A stretch of 64,000 bases of DNA, taken from the NCBI RefSeq assembly GCF_015694425.1, contig NZ_JADQDN010000011.1, positions 24,524 through 88,523 of the forward strand. Reading direction: 5' to 3'. The stretch is from Microvirga terrestris. GTDB taxonomy: Bacteria > Pseudomonadota > Alphaproteobacteria > Rhizobiales > Beijerinckiaceae. Under the pieces are notes generated by a model. That model was not told the DNA's origin and did not search any database. It saw nothing but the letters and a program-made list of their open reading frames with translations. The position numbers and the translations under genes were made by a program. This document shows positions 53,448-62,724 of the stretch, piece by piece (within the stretch, counting starts at the first letter, position 1; each line of letters starts with the position of its first letter).

Positions 53448-53705
53448 CTAGTTCTTCGTGGCCGTCGAGGCTTCCTGGAGAGCCTCCTTCTCGCGCCTGA
53501 CCTGTTCGGACAGCTGCTCGGCGATGGCCACGAGCTTGCCGGCCATGAAATGCTTGCCATGCAGCTCAACTTGGCCTGCCAGCCCCACGGTCAGGAGGGT
53601 CTCGAAGACGGTTTCGGCGGGAAGCCCCTTGCGGATCAGGTCGATGGCGACCTTCTGCCATTGGTCGGACAGCTGATCGCGGATTTCAGAAGTTTCAGTG
53701 CTCAT
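53448..53705 (-). CDS. Hypothetical protein, 85 residues
   Basis: It is mostly helical: RDQLSDQWQKVAIDLIRKG, then KLVAIAEQLSEQVRREKEAL near the C-terminus. No signal or cysteine motif is seen. It lies 130 bp upstream of the sigma-1.1-domain gene on the same strand, and divergent from phoX. I do not recognise it. Confidence 0.62.
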   Translation of the reverse strand: MSTETSEIRDQLSDQWQKVAIDLIRKGLPAETVFETLLTVGLAGQVELHGKHFMAGKLVAIAEQLSEQVRREKEALQEASTATKN

Positions 53706-53764
53706 TCCCGGACCATACAGGATCCCACACCGGTTGTCGCGGTCCCCACCCTCACCTTGGGGAA

Positions 53765-53782
53765 CTGTCACGCAGGTTACAT
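53765..53782 (+). promoter_or_regulatory. Possible Pho box upstream of phoX
   Basis: CTGTCAC (53765-53771), four bases, then GTTACAT (53776-53782), spaced as in a PhoB box (two 7-bp direct repeats, consensus CTGTCAT). The first unit matches 6 of 7 positions, the second 4 of 7. It lies 47 bases before the phoX start. Confidence 0.5.
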
Positions 53783-53828
53783 AGAACGGTTCTAAGGCGT
53801 GATCGTCACATAAGACGGAGAAACCGAT

Positions 53829-55799
53829 ATGGACGAGCACAAGGGCCGCCTTCGGGCTAGCGAACTGGAAGATTCAGGCGATGTCGGAGTGAATCCGACG
53901 CATAACCTCACCATGGGTGAGATCATCGCGACCCGCTTCAACCGGCGCGACCTCCTGCGGGGCTCGCTCGCCGTGGCGGCCATCTCCGCGACCGTCGGCC
54001 ATCGGGCCCTGGCGGCCAACGAGCAGCCGGCCAAGAAGGCCTCGAACCCGGTCTCCTTCGACTTCAAGGAAATCGAGGCAGGCGTCGACCATACCCATCA
54101 CGTGGCCGAGGGCTACGATGCCCAGGTGCTTCTGCGCTGGGGCGACCCGCTCTTCCCGGACGCTCCCGCGTTCGATCCGATGAAGCAGACGGCTGAAGCC
54201 CAGGCGCGTCAGTTCGGCTACAACACCGACTTCATCGGCTTCATCCCGCTCAATGGATCGGCCGACCACGGCCTTCTGGTGGCGAACCACGAATACACCA
54301 ACGAGGAACTCATGTTCCCCGGCGTAGGCGTGCAGGATTCCAAGGACGCCATTTTCGCCAAGATGACCCAGGAGCTCGTGGCCATCGAGATTGCCGCCCA
54401 TGGTGGCGCAGTCGTCGAAATTCGGCGCGTGGACGGCAAATGGCAGGTCGTGAAGGATTCGAAATACAACCGCCGCATCACCGCCGACACTCCCATGGAG
54501 ATCACCGGCCCGGCTGCCGGCCATCCCCGCATGAAGACCTCCGCCGATTCCAGCGGCCGCAGCGTACGCGGCATGATCAACAACTGCGCGGGCGGCGTGA
54601 CGCCCTGGGGCACGTGGCTGAGCTGCGAGGAGAACTTCAACGGCTATTTCTGGGGCAAGCTATCCGACGATCATCCGGAGGCCAAGAATTACAAGCGCTA
54701 TGGCATCGGCACCCCTGCTTATGCCTGGGGCAAGTTCCACGACCGCTTCGACCTGACGAAGGAGCCCAACGAGGCGAACCGCTTCGGCTGGGTGGTCGAG
54801 ATCGATCCCTTCGACCCGAACTTCGTGCCGAAGAAGCGCACGGCGCTGGGCCGCACCAAGCACGAAGGCGCGGCAGGCATCACCAACGGCGACGGCCGCT
54901 ATGTGGTCTATCTCGGCGACGATGAGCGCTTCGACTACGTCTACAAGTTCGTCGCTGCCGGCAAGGTCGACCCGCAGAACCGCGCCGCCAATCTCGGCCT
55001 GCTCGACGAGGGCACACTCTACGTTGCCAAATACGATCCGGACGGCAAGGGAACCTGGCTGCCGCTTGTGCATGGCCAAGGACCACTCACCGAAGCGAAT
55101 GGTTTCAGGAGCCAGGCCGACGTTCTGATCGAGACCCGCCGCGCGGCGGACCTCCTCGGCGCAACCAAGATGGATCGCCCCGAGGACATCGAGGCGAACC
55201 CGCAAACCAACCGCGTCTACGTCATGCTGACGAACAACACCCGGCGCAAGGAAGACCAGGTCGATGCGGCCAACCCGCGCGCCAATAATGCCTTCGGCCA
55301 CATCGTCGAGATGTTGCCGGAGGGCGGCAACCACGCGGCCACCGCCTTTACCTGGGAAGTTCTCGTCAAGTGCGGCGACCCGTCCGTCGCGGCGGTCGGG
55401 GCGACTTTCTCGTCCGAGACCACCAAGAACGGCTGGTTCGGCATGCCGGATAACTGCGCCATCGACAGCCAGGGCCGCCTCTGGATCTCCACCGACGGCA
55501 ACAACGCCAAGGCGACGGGCCGGGCGGACGGCCTCTGGGCGCTCGAAACCGAGGGCGAGCGGCGCGGAACCTCCAAGCACTTCTTCCGCGTGCCGGTCGG
55601 CGGGGAGCTGTGCGGCCCATTTTTCACGCCCAACGACGAGTCGCTGTTCCTGGCGGTGCAGCATCCCGGCGAAGCGGAAGAAGGAACCATATCCACCTTC
55701 GAGAACCCGATCACCCGCTGGCCGGACTTCAAGGACGGCATGCCGACCCGGCCATCCGTACTGGTCATCACCAAGCAGGGCGGCGGCAAGATCGCCTGA
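53829..55799 (+). CDS. phoX: PhoX-family alkaline phosphatase (Tat-exported)
   Basis: This 656-residue protein has a twin-arginine signal, FNRRDLLRGSLAVAAI, at about residue 38. Family segments include NHEYTNEELMFPG, NNCAGGVTPWGTWLSCEENFNGYF and PDNCAIDSQGRLWISTDGNN. PhoX enzymes are calcium/iron phosphatases of the periplasm that release phosphate from organic esters. A Pho-box-like site precedes it. A 11-bp terminator stem follows. Confidence 0.92.
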   Translation: MDEHKGRLRASELEDSGDVGVNPTHNLTMGEIIATRFNRRDLLRGSLAVAAISATVGHRALAANEQPAKKASNPVSFDFKEIEAGVDHTHHVAEGYDAQVLLRWGDPLFPDAPAFDPMKQTAEAQARQFGYNTDFIGFIPLNGSADHGLLVANHEYTNEELMFPGVGVQDSKDAIFAKMTQELVAIEIAAHGGAVVEIRRVDGKWQVVKDSKYNRRITADTPMEITGPAAGHPRMKTSADSSGRSVRGMINNCAGGVTPWGTWLSCEENFNGYFWGKLSDDHPEAKNYKRYGIGTPAYAWGKFHDRFDLTKEPNEANRFGWVVEIDPFDPNFVPKKRTALGRTKHEGAAGITNGDGRYVVYLGDDERFDYVYKFVAAGKVDPQNRAANLGLLDEGTLYVAKYDPDGKGTWLPLVHGQGPLTEANGFRSQADVLIETRRAADLLGATKMDRPEDIEANPQTNRVYVMLTNNTRRKEDQVDAANPRANNAFGHIVEMLPEGGNHAATAFTWEVLVKCGDPSVAAVGATFSSETTKNGWFGMPDNCAIDSQGRLWISTDGNNAKATGRADGLWALETEGERRGTSKHFFRVPVGGELCGPFFTPNDESLFLAVQHPGEAEEGTISTFENPITRWPDFKDGMPTRPSVLVITKQGGGKIA

Positions 55800-55827
55800 G
55801 GGCATTTGACCTCGCTGAGCACCATCG

Positions 55828-55853
55828 ACAAAGGAGCCCAGCGGCTCCTTTGT
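55828..55853 (+). terminator. Hairpin terminator of phoX
   Basis: ACAAAGGAGCC (55828-55838) pairs perfectly with GGCTCCTTTGT (55843-55853), loop CAGC. It ends in T-rich sequence. Confidence 0.8.
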
Positions 55854-55948
55854 TCGTTCAAGCGCTTAAGAATTTTCAGCCCTATGAGGCCGCAGCGGTG
55901 ATCGGACGGACTTGCAAGGCAGACTGGCAGTTGCAGCCTAAAGGAGAG

Positions 55949-56025
55949 TGGCGCGGGCGACGGGGCTCGAACCCGCGACCTCCGGCGTGACAGGCCGGCA
56001 CTCTAACCGACTGAGCTACGCCCGC
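55949..56025 (-). tRNA. tRNA-Asp (anticodon GTC)
   Basis: The minus strand starts GCGGGCGTAGCTCAG at 56025. The acceptor stem closes with CGCCCGC, discriminator G, and an encoded CCA (55951-55949). The anticodon loop reads CTGTCAC, giving GTC for aspartate. The T-loop GGTTCGAGC is standard. It lies downstream of, and on the same strand as, the gloA/deformylase-like/small-protein run. Confidence 0.97.
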
Positions 56026-56155
56026 GCATTTCTCATCCATCGCCTGCCCATAAGAAGCATTTATCGCGATGGAGGCGCGCTCGTACCGGTGATCGGGCAC
56101 GCTGTCAAATGGTGTTTGGATTATCCCCAGGAGGCGCGACGCCACGCTGACGGCG

Positions 56156-56380
56156 TCAGTCTCTGGTGCTGATCGAGAAGACCTCGTAGCCGGCGCCATC
56201 GAGCACGCGGACAGATTCGATTTCGGGGTCACGGGACTGGGGCCGCCGGGCCAGAGTGAACACCTTCAGCGCCCTCTCCTTCGCCTTCTCGACGGATTCG
56301 GTACGGACCAGGATCCGGCGAATGATGCCGCCGCCCGCCTCTTCGGAGGCGACGGATTCGATGCGATAGACTTCAACCAC
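56156..56380 (-). CDS. Small hypothetical protein, 74 residues
   Basis: An alpha/beta protein: VEVYRIESVASEEAGG, then ILVRTESVEKAKERALKVF and ESVRVLDGAGYEVFS. It lacks signal or membrane segments. It lies 35 bp after the deformylase-like gene and on the same strand. No family is recognised. Confidence 0.68.
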   Translation of the reverse strand: MVEVYRIESVASEEAGGGIIRRILVRTESVEKAKERALKVFTLARRPQSRDPEIESVRVLDGAGYEVFSISTRD

Positions 56381-56415
56381 GTTCGTAGAACTCCCTTGTC
56401 AGCGCGACTCCACCT

Positions 56416-56940
56416 TCAAGTCCTGGCGCGCTGGAGCTTGTCGAACCGCTTGATCAAACGGTCCCGCTTCAGTTTCGATAGACGGTCGATCCAGAAGACG
56501 CCATCGAGCTGATCGATCTCATGCTGGAAGCAGACCGCCATCAGACCGTCTGCCTCCTTCTCGTGCTCCCGGTCGTCCAGGCCCCTGTAGCGCACCCGTA
56601 CCCGCGCATGACGCTCGACCTCGTCGTTGACGCCCGGCATGGAGACGCTTCCCTCTACGTGCCGGATCATATCCGGGGAGGACCAGACGATCTCCGGATT
56701 GACCGAGACATGAGGCTTGGCACTTCCTTCCAGCTGGATCACCACGAGCCGCCTGAGCACCCCGATATGCGGCGCCGTGATGCCGATCCCAGGTGCGGCA
56801 TGCATGGTCTCGGTCAGATCCGTTGCCAGCGCTCGGATCTCCTCGTCAATGTCGACGATCGGTTCTGCCCTTTGGCGCAGACGGGGATCTGGGAAACGAA
56901 TGATCGGACGGATAGCCACGCGACATCTCTCAAAGCGCAA
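56416..56940 (-). CDS. Peptide deformylase-like protein with substituted active site
   Basis: This 174-residue protein has the full deformylase fold order, but key residues differ. GIGITAPH has H58 where active enzymes have Gln (GxGLAAxQ). EGSVS has S98 where the metal-binding Cys (EGCLS) belongs. QHEIDQLDG keeps H140 and E141 but has Q144 for the second metal His. It therefore probably cannot bind catalytic metal normally and is a paralogue or pseudoenzyme. Conserved hydrophobic core and length argue against a decaying gene. A GTG at 56919 is an alternative start. It sits between gloA and a small unknown gene. Confidence 0.87.
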   Translation of the reverse strand: MRFERCRVAIRPIIRFPDPRLRQRAEPIVDIDEEIRALATDLTETMHAAPGIGITAPHIGVLRRLVVIQLEGSAKPHVSVNPEIVWSSPDMIRHVEGSVSMPGVNDEVERHARVRVRYRGLDDREHEKEADGLMAVCFQHEIDQLDGVFWIDRLSKLKRDRLIKRFDKLQRART

Positions 56941-56960
56941 CAGTAAGGATCAATGCTGGG

Positions 56961-57356
56961 CTACTTATAGCGACCGCCACGCTGAAGAACCTCGATCTTG
57001 TACCCGTCCGGATCCTGCACGAAGAAGAACCGCACCGGAGGCCTGCCTTCGAGCCTCAGTTCCTTCAGAGGCGTCGGACTGAGACCAAGCGTATCGAAGC
57101 GTGCATGCTCGGCCTCAAGGTCGTCTACCGAGATTGCGAGATGCCCGTAGCCGTCGCCTAGACTGTAAGGCCCCGCCCGATCATGGTTGACTGTCAGTTC
57201 CAGTTCGAACTCGCTCTCCGGATTGCTGAGGTAGATCAGGGTAAAGGTTTCGAATCCCAGGCGCTCCGCCACCTTGAGGCCAAAAGCCTTCTCATAGAAC
57301 GTGAGGGAGCGCTGCTCGTCGAGCACCCGAATCATGGAGTGAATGGCTTTGGCCAC
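56961..57356 (-). CDS. gloA: Lactoylglutathione lyase (glyoxalase I)
   Basis: This 131-residue VOC-fold enzyme converts the methylglyoxal-glutathione adduct to S-lactoylglutathione. It begins AIHSMIRVLDEQRSLTFYEK, with a metal His in position 6. FELELTVNHD carries the Glu, GYGHLAISVDD the His, and DPDGYKIEVLQ the final Glu. It lies 20 bp upstream of the deformylase-like gene, same strand. Confidence 0.93.
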   Translation of the reverse strand: MAKAIHSMIRVLDEQRSLTFYEKAFGLKVAERLGFETFTLIYLSNPESEFELELTVNHDRAGPYSLGDGYGHLAISVDDLEAEHARFDTLGLSPTPLKELRLEGRPPVRFFFVQDPDGYKIEVLQRGGRYK

Positions 57357-57477
57357 AGAACACCTTTTTAGCAGTCGGTTGCTCCCCGGCCTCGGCAGAC
57401 ACGGCCTGAGTTGTGGAGCGTGAGATAGCAGCCGGGAGGCTGGAACGAAAGGACTGTAATGCTTTCCTGCATCTCAG

Positions 57478-57512
57478 AAAAAAGCCTTCCCCGGTTTTAG
57501 GCCGAGGAAGGC
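57478..57512 (-). terminator. Rho-independent terminator, minus strand
   Basis: On the minus strand GCCTTCCTCGG pairs with CCGGGGAAGGC (one T-G pair), loop CCTAAAA, then TTTTTTC. It could end the 57832-58872 transcript about 320 bases past its stop, or a separate RNA. Confidence 0.88.
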
Positions 57513-57773
57513 AAGTTCGGGAGGAAGAAACGCTGACTGCTCGGCTCAAACACCCATGGAGCAGGCTCGTTACGCACCTGCGGCGTTCCAACACACCTGC
57601 CCCTTGGGGACCAGCAAAGCCAGTCAGAGCCTCAAACGTGGCGCAATCAAGGAAATTTGATGCCAGCCAAGGTTCGAAATGAGGAACCACGAGGAACATA
57701 GAACGGGATGAATACTTGATTTGGTACGGAGGCACCATTCCCCGCAACCCCTTGTCGCCTCCGCAGACTTGCA

Positions 57774-57806
57774 GCCCCGTTCAGCCTGATGTGGACGGGG
57801 CTTTTT
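57774..57806 (+). terminator. Rho-independent terminator, plus strand
   Basis: GCCCCGT (57774-57780) pairs with ACGGGGC (57795-57801), followed by TTTTTCTTATTT. No plus-strand gene lies upstream. Confidence 0.8.
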
Positions 57807-57831
57807 CTTATTTGGAATTCTGCAGCCCGGG

Positions 57832-58872
57832 CTAGCGCTCGATCAGATCAGCAAGCGCGCGAATGCGATTACGGATGTAGTTTGGAAGCCCGGCACTGAT
57901 GGAATCGCCGGAATTGAACGAACTTTTTCCCATCAGAACCTGCGCCGGGATGAGGTTGCGCAGAACTGGAACATTCTCGAATTCCTTTTTACGCTCCAAC
58001 ACATCAGTTTCGACGGCGAGCGCCATGAAAACCGTAGCGACCGTGCTGTTCGGATTGGCAGGATTCTCCTGAATAACGGCCAGCAGCTTTCCGAACTGCA
58101 TCACTTGGTTCACGCTGAAGATCGTCTGCTCCAGCACTCCGGCGACGGGCGACTCCAGGGCCGTCAGCTTGTTAAGACTGGCACGGTCGATCTCTTCCGG
58201 GGGGAGCACACGGATCTCGGTCTGGAACTCCATGAATTCCGAGATCTTCTTGCCACCCTCCTCCAGCTTGTTCGCCAGCCGGATGCCGACCGGCAGCTTG
58301 CCCTCGAGCGGATAGCGCGACTCGATGCAAAGGCTCGCGGGCGCTTCGCACCAGCGGCGGTTCGGGTGGCGGTTATGGGCGATCGAGGGATCCACCTGCG
58401 GCGCGGCCTGCTCGGCTGAAATGCGACGATGCTTGATCGACGGATCGATCTTTTCCAGGGTCTCAAGGCGCGCGAAGCGGGCAAGATCAACCGAACCCGG
58501 CGCCTTGCCTATAAGGAAGCGCGCTTCCACCACATACATGTGTAGCTTCTCAGTGTAAGATTTCGAGAGGCCGTGCATCGACACCTTGATGGTGGGCTCA
58601 ACATAGCCCGGAAACAGGCTCAGGAATTGCTTCTGCACAGGCCGTTCTCGGCCCCAATCCTCGAAGCGGATCAGGCCAGTTCCGGCGTCCGTCAGCTTGT
58701 CGTCCCGGTGATCGCTGAACACGATCGTCTTCGGCTTCAACGTTCCCGGAGCAACAGCTGTGACGGACGGCACCTCCTCGATCCTGAATTCCTCTGCTGC
58801 CGATCCTGCTGCGGAGACGAAAAGAGCCACAGCGGCGATCAGCGACCGCCTGATGAAAACCTGCAATGCCAT
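57832..58872 (-). CDS. Exported hypothetical protein coupled to a class A PBP
   Basis: This 346-residue protein has a signal peptide (1-25, AAGSAAEE). No named domain is recognised. It has LSLFPGYVEPTIKVSMHGL, CIESRYPLEGKLPVGI (with a C-x-x pair region WCEAPASLC) and a helical C-terminus. Its start codon shares one base with the stop of the upstream PBP gene (TGATG), which predicts coupled translation and a periplasmic partner role. Confidence 0.78.
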   Translation of the reverse strand: MALQVFIRRSLIAAVALFVSAAGSAAEEFRIEEVPSVTAVAPGTLKPKTIVFSDHRDDKLTDAGTGLIRFEDWGRERPVQKQFLSLFPGYVEPTIKVSMHGLSKSYTEKLHMYVVEARFLIGKAPGSVDLARFARLETLEKIDPSIKHRRISAEQAAPQVDPSIAHNRHPNRRWCEAPASLCIESRYPLEGKLPVGIRLANKLEEGGKKISEFMEFQTEIRVLPPEEIDRASLNKLTALESPVAGVLEQTIFSVNQVMQFGKLLAVIQENPANPNSTVATVFMALAVETDVLERKKEFENVPVLRNLIPAQVLMGKSSFNSGDSISAGLPNYIRNRIRALADLIER

Positions 58873-61760
58873 CAGTAGACCTGTCCGTTACGCCAGAGAT
58901 AATCCGGATCGACCCGCCTGGGTCTGCGGGGTGCTTCGTCCTCCCACCACCAGCGGAAGCCGCGCTCGGGTTCGGCTTGACGGCGTGCGGGAGGAGCAGA
59001 CTGGCGCGGATTCTCAAGCCAGCCGGGCCCCTGCGCGTAAGGTCCGTCCTCATGATAACTGGGACCCCCGCTGTCCTCCCCGTCGCTCCAAGGATCAGGG
59101 TTGCGGAAGGCATACACCTCCGACTGCGGAACGAGGCGGAACTGCGTCTCGGCAAGCCTCCCGAACCAATTCAGGCGGAAATACTCCATAAAGCCTTTGC
59201 GTCCGTCCGTCAGGCGATCGCCGGTATTCAGATCGATCGGCATGGCGATGAGTTGCTTGGCAGCTTGCGGCGATGGCGGACTCAGCGCGGCCTTCGGCGC
59301 ATGGTGCTCCCATGTGGCCTCAAGGATCGACTGGAAGATGGGAGCTGCCACCTTGCCACCCGTCTGGCCGCGACCGAGCGTGCGGCGCTTGCCGTCGGCA
59401 TTGTCATGGCCGACCCACACGGCAATCGTGACATCGTTGGTGAAGCCGACGAACCATGCATCGTTCTCGTTGTCGGAGGTTCCCGTCTTACCCCCAGCGT
59501 AAGGAGCAAGCGCCTTCAGGGAACGCGCGGTGCCGCGTTCGAGAACACCCTGAAGCATGCTCTTCAACTGATAGAAGGAGGCAGCATCGGCAGATCCCAG
59601 ACGCGTCAGCGGACGTGCCTTGCGGCTGTAAAGGATCTGTCCGCTTTCCTCGACAGACTCGATGGCATGAGGCACCGGCATGGCGCCTTCATTGGCTATG
59701 GCCGCATAGAAGGCTGCCAGATCGAGCATCCGCACCGGCTGTGCACCGAGCACGAATGGATAATGCGGCGTACATTCCAGATAGAGCTGCGCCTCCATGG
59801 CAAGTTCGCAGACACGCTTGAGGCTGTTCTCCGGCGAGGCCTCGATACCACCGTCGAGAAGGTGCGCCGTGACCAGGTTCTTCGAGTTCTCGAGCGCTCT
59901 TCGCAAAGTCATGATGCCCGATCGCCCGCCATCGAAGTTTTTGGGGCTCCAAGAGTCGCCCGCCTGACCGCTGACTGGCGGCAGGGTCACGGGGGCATCC
60001 CAGATGAGCGTATTGGGCTGAAGACCCTTCGACAGAGCCGCGAGATAGGTGAGCGGCTTGAAGACGGAACCCGGCTGACGGTGAGTCTGCGTTGTCCGGT
60101 TGAGCTGGCTCAAGGGATAGGAGAATCCGCCTGTCATGGCGAGGATGCGTCCGGTCTGGTTCTCCAGCACGACCGCTCCACCCTGCACAGAGGGCGGCGT
60201 TCTCAGGTCGGCGCGAACTATGCCCTTGCCCTTCTGCTCGACGACCTGAACACGCACCACATCGTAGAGCTTGAGTTCCAGACGAGCCACCTCCCAGGCG
60301 TTCAGCGGCAGAACGCGCCCATCCGCAAGCCCCACCCGCAGGACGTTAGCGCCTGTTTTCCGATCCCTGCCCTTCTCGATCACCACGGCTGCGGGCCAGT
60401 GCACGTCATAGAGCGGCAGGCGCACCGCCTCTAAGGCGCGTTTCCATGCCGGAGCGGCTGCTGCCGGATCCTTGCTGCCTTCAAGCGTCTTCACGGCCTC
60501 GGCGATGTTGGCCTCCGGTCCCTGGTAGCGCTGCCGCCCGATGCTCAGTTCATAGCGGGCGAGCCCTTCCTGAAGTGCCGCTTCCGTCCCCTTCTGCAGG
60601 GCCGCATTGATGGTGGTACGCACCGTATAGCCGCCCGTGGTGAGGCTCTCAATGCCGGCAAGCGTGCGGGCATCGCGACCGACGTGGTCGACAAAATGGA
60701 AGCCCGTCGTCCGTCTAGTGCGCTCATGGGCCACCCGGCTGGGGAGAGAGGCGACTGCCTGCTGCACCTGTTCGGGCTTGAGGAAGCCGTCCTCCTGCAT
60801 GCGACTCAGCACATAGGCCATTCGCTCCTGGGCGCGCTCAGGTTTCGTATCGGGATTGTAGTAGTTCGGTCCCTTGGCCAATCCGGCCAGAAGTGCTCCG
60901 TCGGACACTGAAAGCGCCTTGACGCTCTTCCCGAAATAGCTCTGCGCCGCCATCTCGATGCCCCAGGACGAGCGGCCGAGATAGATCGAGTTGAGGTAGA
61001 TCTCGAGGATTTCCGCCTTGCTGAGCACCCGCTCGATGCGGGAGGCCACGATCATCTCGCGCATCTTGCGGTCATACGTGACATCGTCGCCCACGAGCAG
61101 GTTCTTCGCCACCTGCTGCGTGATGGTCGAGCCGCCCGCCGGACGTCCGGGATTGGCCATGTTGCCCATGAAGGCACGGATCACGCCGCGCTCGTCGACG
61201 CCTCGATGCTGATAGAAGCGCTTGTCCTCTGCCGACACGAAGGCTTGCCGCACGCTTTGCGGAATATCCGCCAAGGACACCCAAATGCGCCGGTGGTCGG
61301 GTTCGAAGACCTCGGCGAAGCGCTTGCCGCTTCCATCCAGGACCACGCTGACGCCCGGCAACTTCAGGCCCTTGAGCTTCCCCGCATCGGGCAGTCCGGC
61401 TACGGCGGCATTGTAATAGGAGATCACCTCGCCGAGATCGACCGGCGCGGGTTCGACCGTCTCGGCCTTGCAGAACTGACGGTAGCTCGCGTGCAGATCG
61501 TTGAAGCTCAACCCCTGCAGCACCTTCAGATCCCCCGTGATACCCTGAGGGTCGTCCATAGCTGTCGCGATGAGATCATCGAGATTGATGTCCTCGATGT
61601 CGAAGGCACGGCGCATGTGGGTGCAGCCGCTCTTGAGGATCTCAGACACAGCGCCCTGATCCCGAACAGGATCGAAGCTCGTCTTGACCGTCTCCGGACT
61701 GACGAGAACCTGGCTTAAGGTCAGAGCCGTCGCGAAAATCTTGACGAGGATTGCGCTCAT
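58872..61760 (-). CDS. Class A penicillin-binding protein (GT51 plus transpeptidase), second copy
   Basis: This 962-residue enzyme has an N-terminal signal or anchor (1-20) and about 120 residues of unassigned sequence. The GT51 domain follows with SAEDKRFYQHRGVD and GGSTITQQVAKNLLVG. The transpeptidase has S565-V-F-K in RQPGSVFKPLTYL, ENSKN, and K758-T-G in GGKTGTSDNENDAW. The C-terminal 100 residues are Trp/Pro/Arg rich. It shares the mechanism of the PBP at 4023 but is a distinct paralogue. Confidence 0.93.
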   Translation of the reverse strand: MSAILVKIFATALTLSQVLVSPETVKTSFDPVRDQGAVSEILKSGCTHMRRAFDIEDINLDDLIATAMDDPQGITGDLKVLQGLSFNDLHASYRQFCKAETVEPAPVDLGEVISYYNAAVAGLPDAGKLKGLKLPGVSVVLDGSGKRFAEVFEPDHRRIWVSLADIPQSVRQAFVSAEDKRFYQHRGVDERGVIRAFMGNMANPGRPAGGSTITQQVAKNLLVGDDVTYDRKMREMIVASRIERVLSKAEILEIYLNSIYLGRSSWGIEMAAQSYFGKSVKALSVSDGALLAGLAKGPNYYNPDTKPERAQERMAYVLSRMQEDGFLKPEQVQQAVASLPSRVAHERTRRTTGFHFVDHVGRDARTLAGIESLTTGGYTVRTTINAALQKGTEAALQEGLARYELSIGRQRYQGPEANIAEAVKTLEGSKDPAAAAPAWKRALEAVRLPLYDVHWPAAVVIEKGRDRKTGANVLRVGLADGRVLPLNAWEVARLELKLYDVVRVQVVEQKGKGIVRADLRTPPSVQGGAVVLENQTGRILAMTGGFSYPLSQLNRTTQTHRQPGSVFKPLTYLAALSKGLQPNTLIWDAPVTLPPVSGQAGDSWSPKNFDGGRSGIMTLRRALENSKNLVTAHLLDGGIEASPENSLKRVCELAMEAQLYLECTPHYPFVLGAQPVRMLDLAAFYAAIANEGAMPVPHAIESVEESGQILYSRKARPLTRLGSADAASFYQLKSMLQGVLERGTARSLKALAPYAGGKTGTSDNENDAWFVGFTNDVTIAVWVGHDNADGKRRTLGRGQTGGKVAAPIFQSILEATWEHHAPKAALSPPSPQAAKQLIAMPIDLNTGDRLTDGRKGFMEYFRLNWFGRLAETQFRLVPQSEVYAFRNPDPWSDGEDSGGPSYHEDGPYAQGPGWLENPRQSAPPARRQAEPERGFRWWWEDEAPRRPRRVDPDYLWRNGQVY

Positions 61761-61965
61761 TCCGCCGCCATCATCGGATCATTCACCCCATGAAAAGATC
61801 ATCGGTTAGACAAGCGGCCTGCGCCTCCGCTGCCGGAGCGGACCCTGCCTATGTCCAGATGAACGGAAGCCGTACATCGCGGCTCTTTGAGACAGGCCAT
61901 AATGAAGAGATGGGGCGGCCGAGCTTACATCCTAGACGGAACCCTTGTGGTCACGGCAATGTGTC

Positions 61966-62724
61966 TCACCCGCGCCCGACGAACGGCATCTTGGTCGCCA
62001 TGATGGTCATGGTGAGAACATTGGCGTCAAGCGGCAAGTCGGCCATGTAGACCACCGCATCTGCGACGTGTTTGGGGTCTATCCTCGGTTCCGGTGCCAC
62101 AGTGCCGTTCGGCTGCAGGACGCCTTCGGTCATTCTCGCGGTCATGTCGGTTGCCGCGTTGCCGATATCAATCTGACCGCAGGCGATATCGTAGGCGCGA
62201 CCATCTAGGGAGGTCGACTTCGTGAGCCCGAGGACCGCATGCTTCGTTGCCGTATAGGGGGCTGAGAGCGGGCGCGGGGCATAGGCCGAGACCGACCCGT
62301 TATTGATGATCCGCCCGCCTCGCGGACTTTGGTCCTTCATCATCCGGAAGGCCTCCTGCGTGCAGAGGAACGTGCCCGTAAGGTTCGTGGCCACCACCGT
62401 CTGCCACTGCTCGAAGGGGATTTCCTCCAAGGGCACGGCCGGCGAACCGATGCCTGCGTTGTTGACGAGGAGATCGAGCCGGCCGAAGGACCGCTTTGTG
62501 GCAGCAAAGAGCGCTGCGACGGAGGCAGGATCCGTCACGTCGGTTGGAGCGATGAGGACGGAGTGATCCTCTGCGCCGATCTCCCGCGCCGCATCTTCGA
62601 GAGCTTCCCGGCGGCGTCCTGCCATGACGACGGAATAGCCGGCTCTCACGAGCCCTTCGCAAATGGCTCTGCCTACACCGGTTCCTGCGCCCGTCACAAT
62701 CGCAACTTTGGAGCGTTCCGCCAT
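61966..62724 (-). CDS. Short-chain dehydrogenase/reductase
   Basis: This 252-residue classical SDR has [11 protein letters not shown] (cofactor loop), [10 protein letters not shown], and the catalytic S...YTATK in [21 protein letters not shown], where S and YxxxK are in place. AGRRRE after the second strand suggests NADPH. The substrate is unknown. It starts at [10 protein letters not shown]. Confidence 0.9.
   Translation of the reverse strand: MAERSKVAIVTGAGTGVGRAICEGLVRAGYSVVMAGRRREALEDAAREIGAEDHSVLIAPTDVTDPASVAALFAATKRSFGRLDLLVNNAGIGSPAVPLEEIPFEQWQTVVATNLTGTFLCTQEAFRMMKDQSPRGGRIINNGSVSAYAPRPLSAPYTATKHAVLGLTKSTSLDGRAYDIACGQIDIGNAATDMTARMTEGVLQPNGTVAPEPRIDPKHVADAVVYMADLPLDANVLTMTIMATKMPFVGRG

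Larger units (their letters stand above)
57357..57831. other. Intergenic region with opposed terminators; possible sRNA locus
   Basis: 475 bases without a credible protein gene. It holds a minus-strand T-tailed terminator (57478-57512) and a plus-strand one (57774-57806). The plus-strand terminator has no annotated gene before it, since both neighbours are on the minus strand. A small RNA on either strand is possible. Confidence 0.45.

Noticed and set aside
57292..57747. 151-codon minus-strand frame upstream of gloA
   Set aside because: It overlaps the start of gloA and runs through a strong terminator hairpin.
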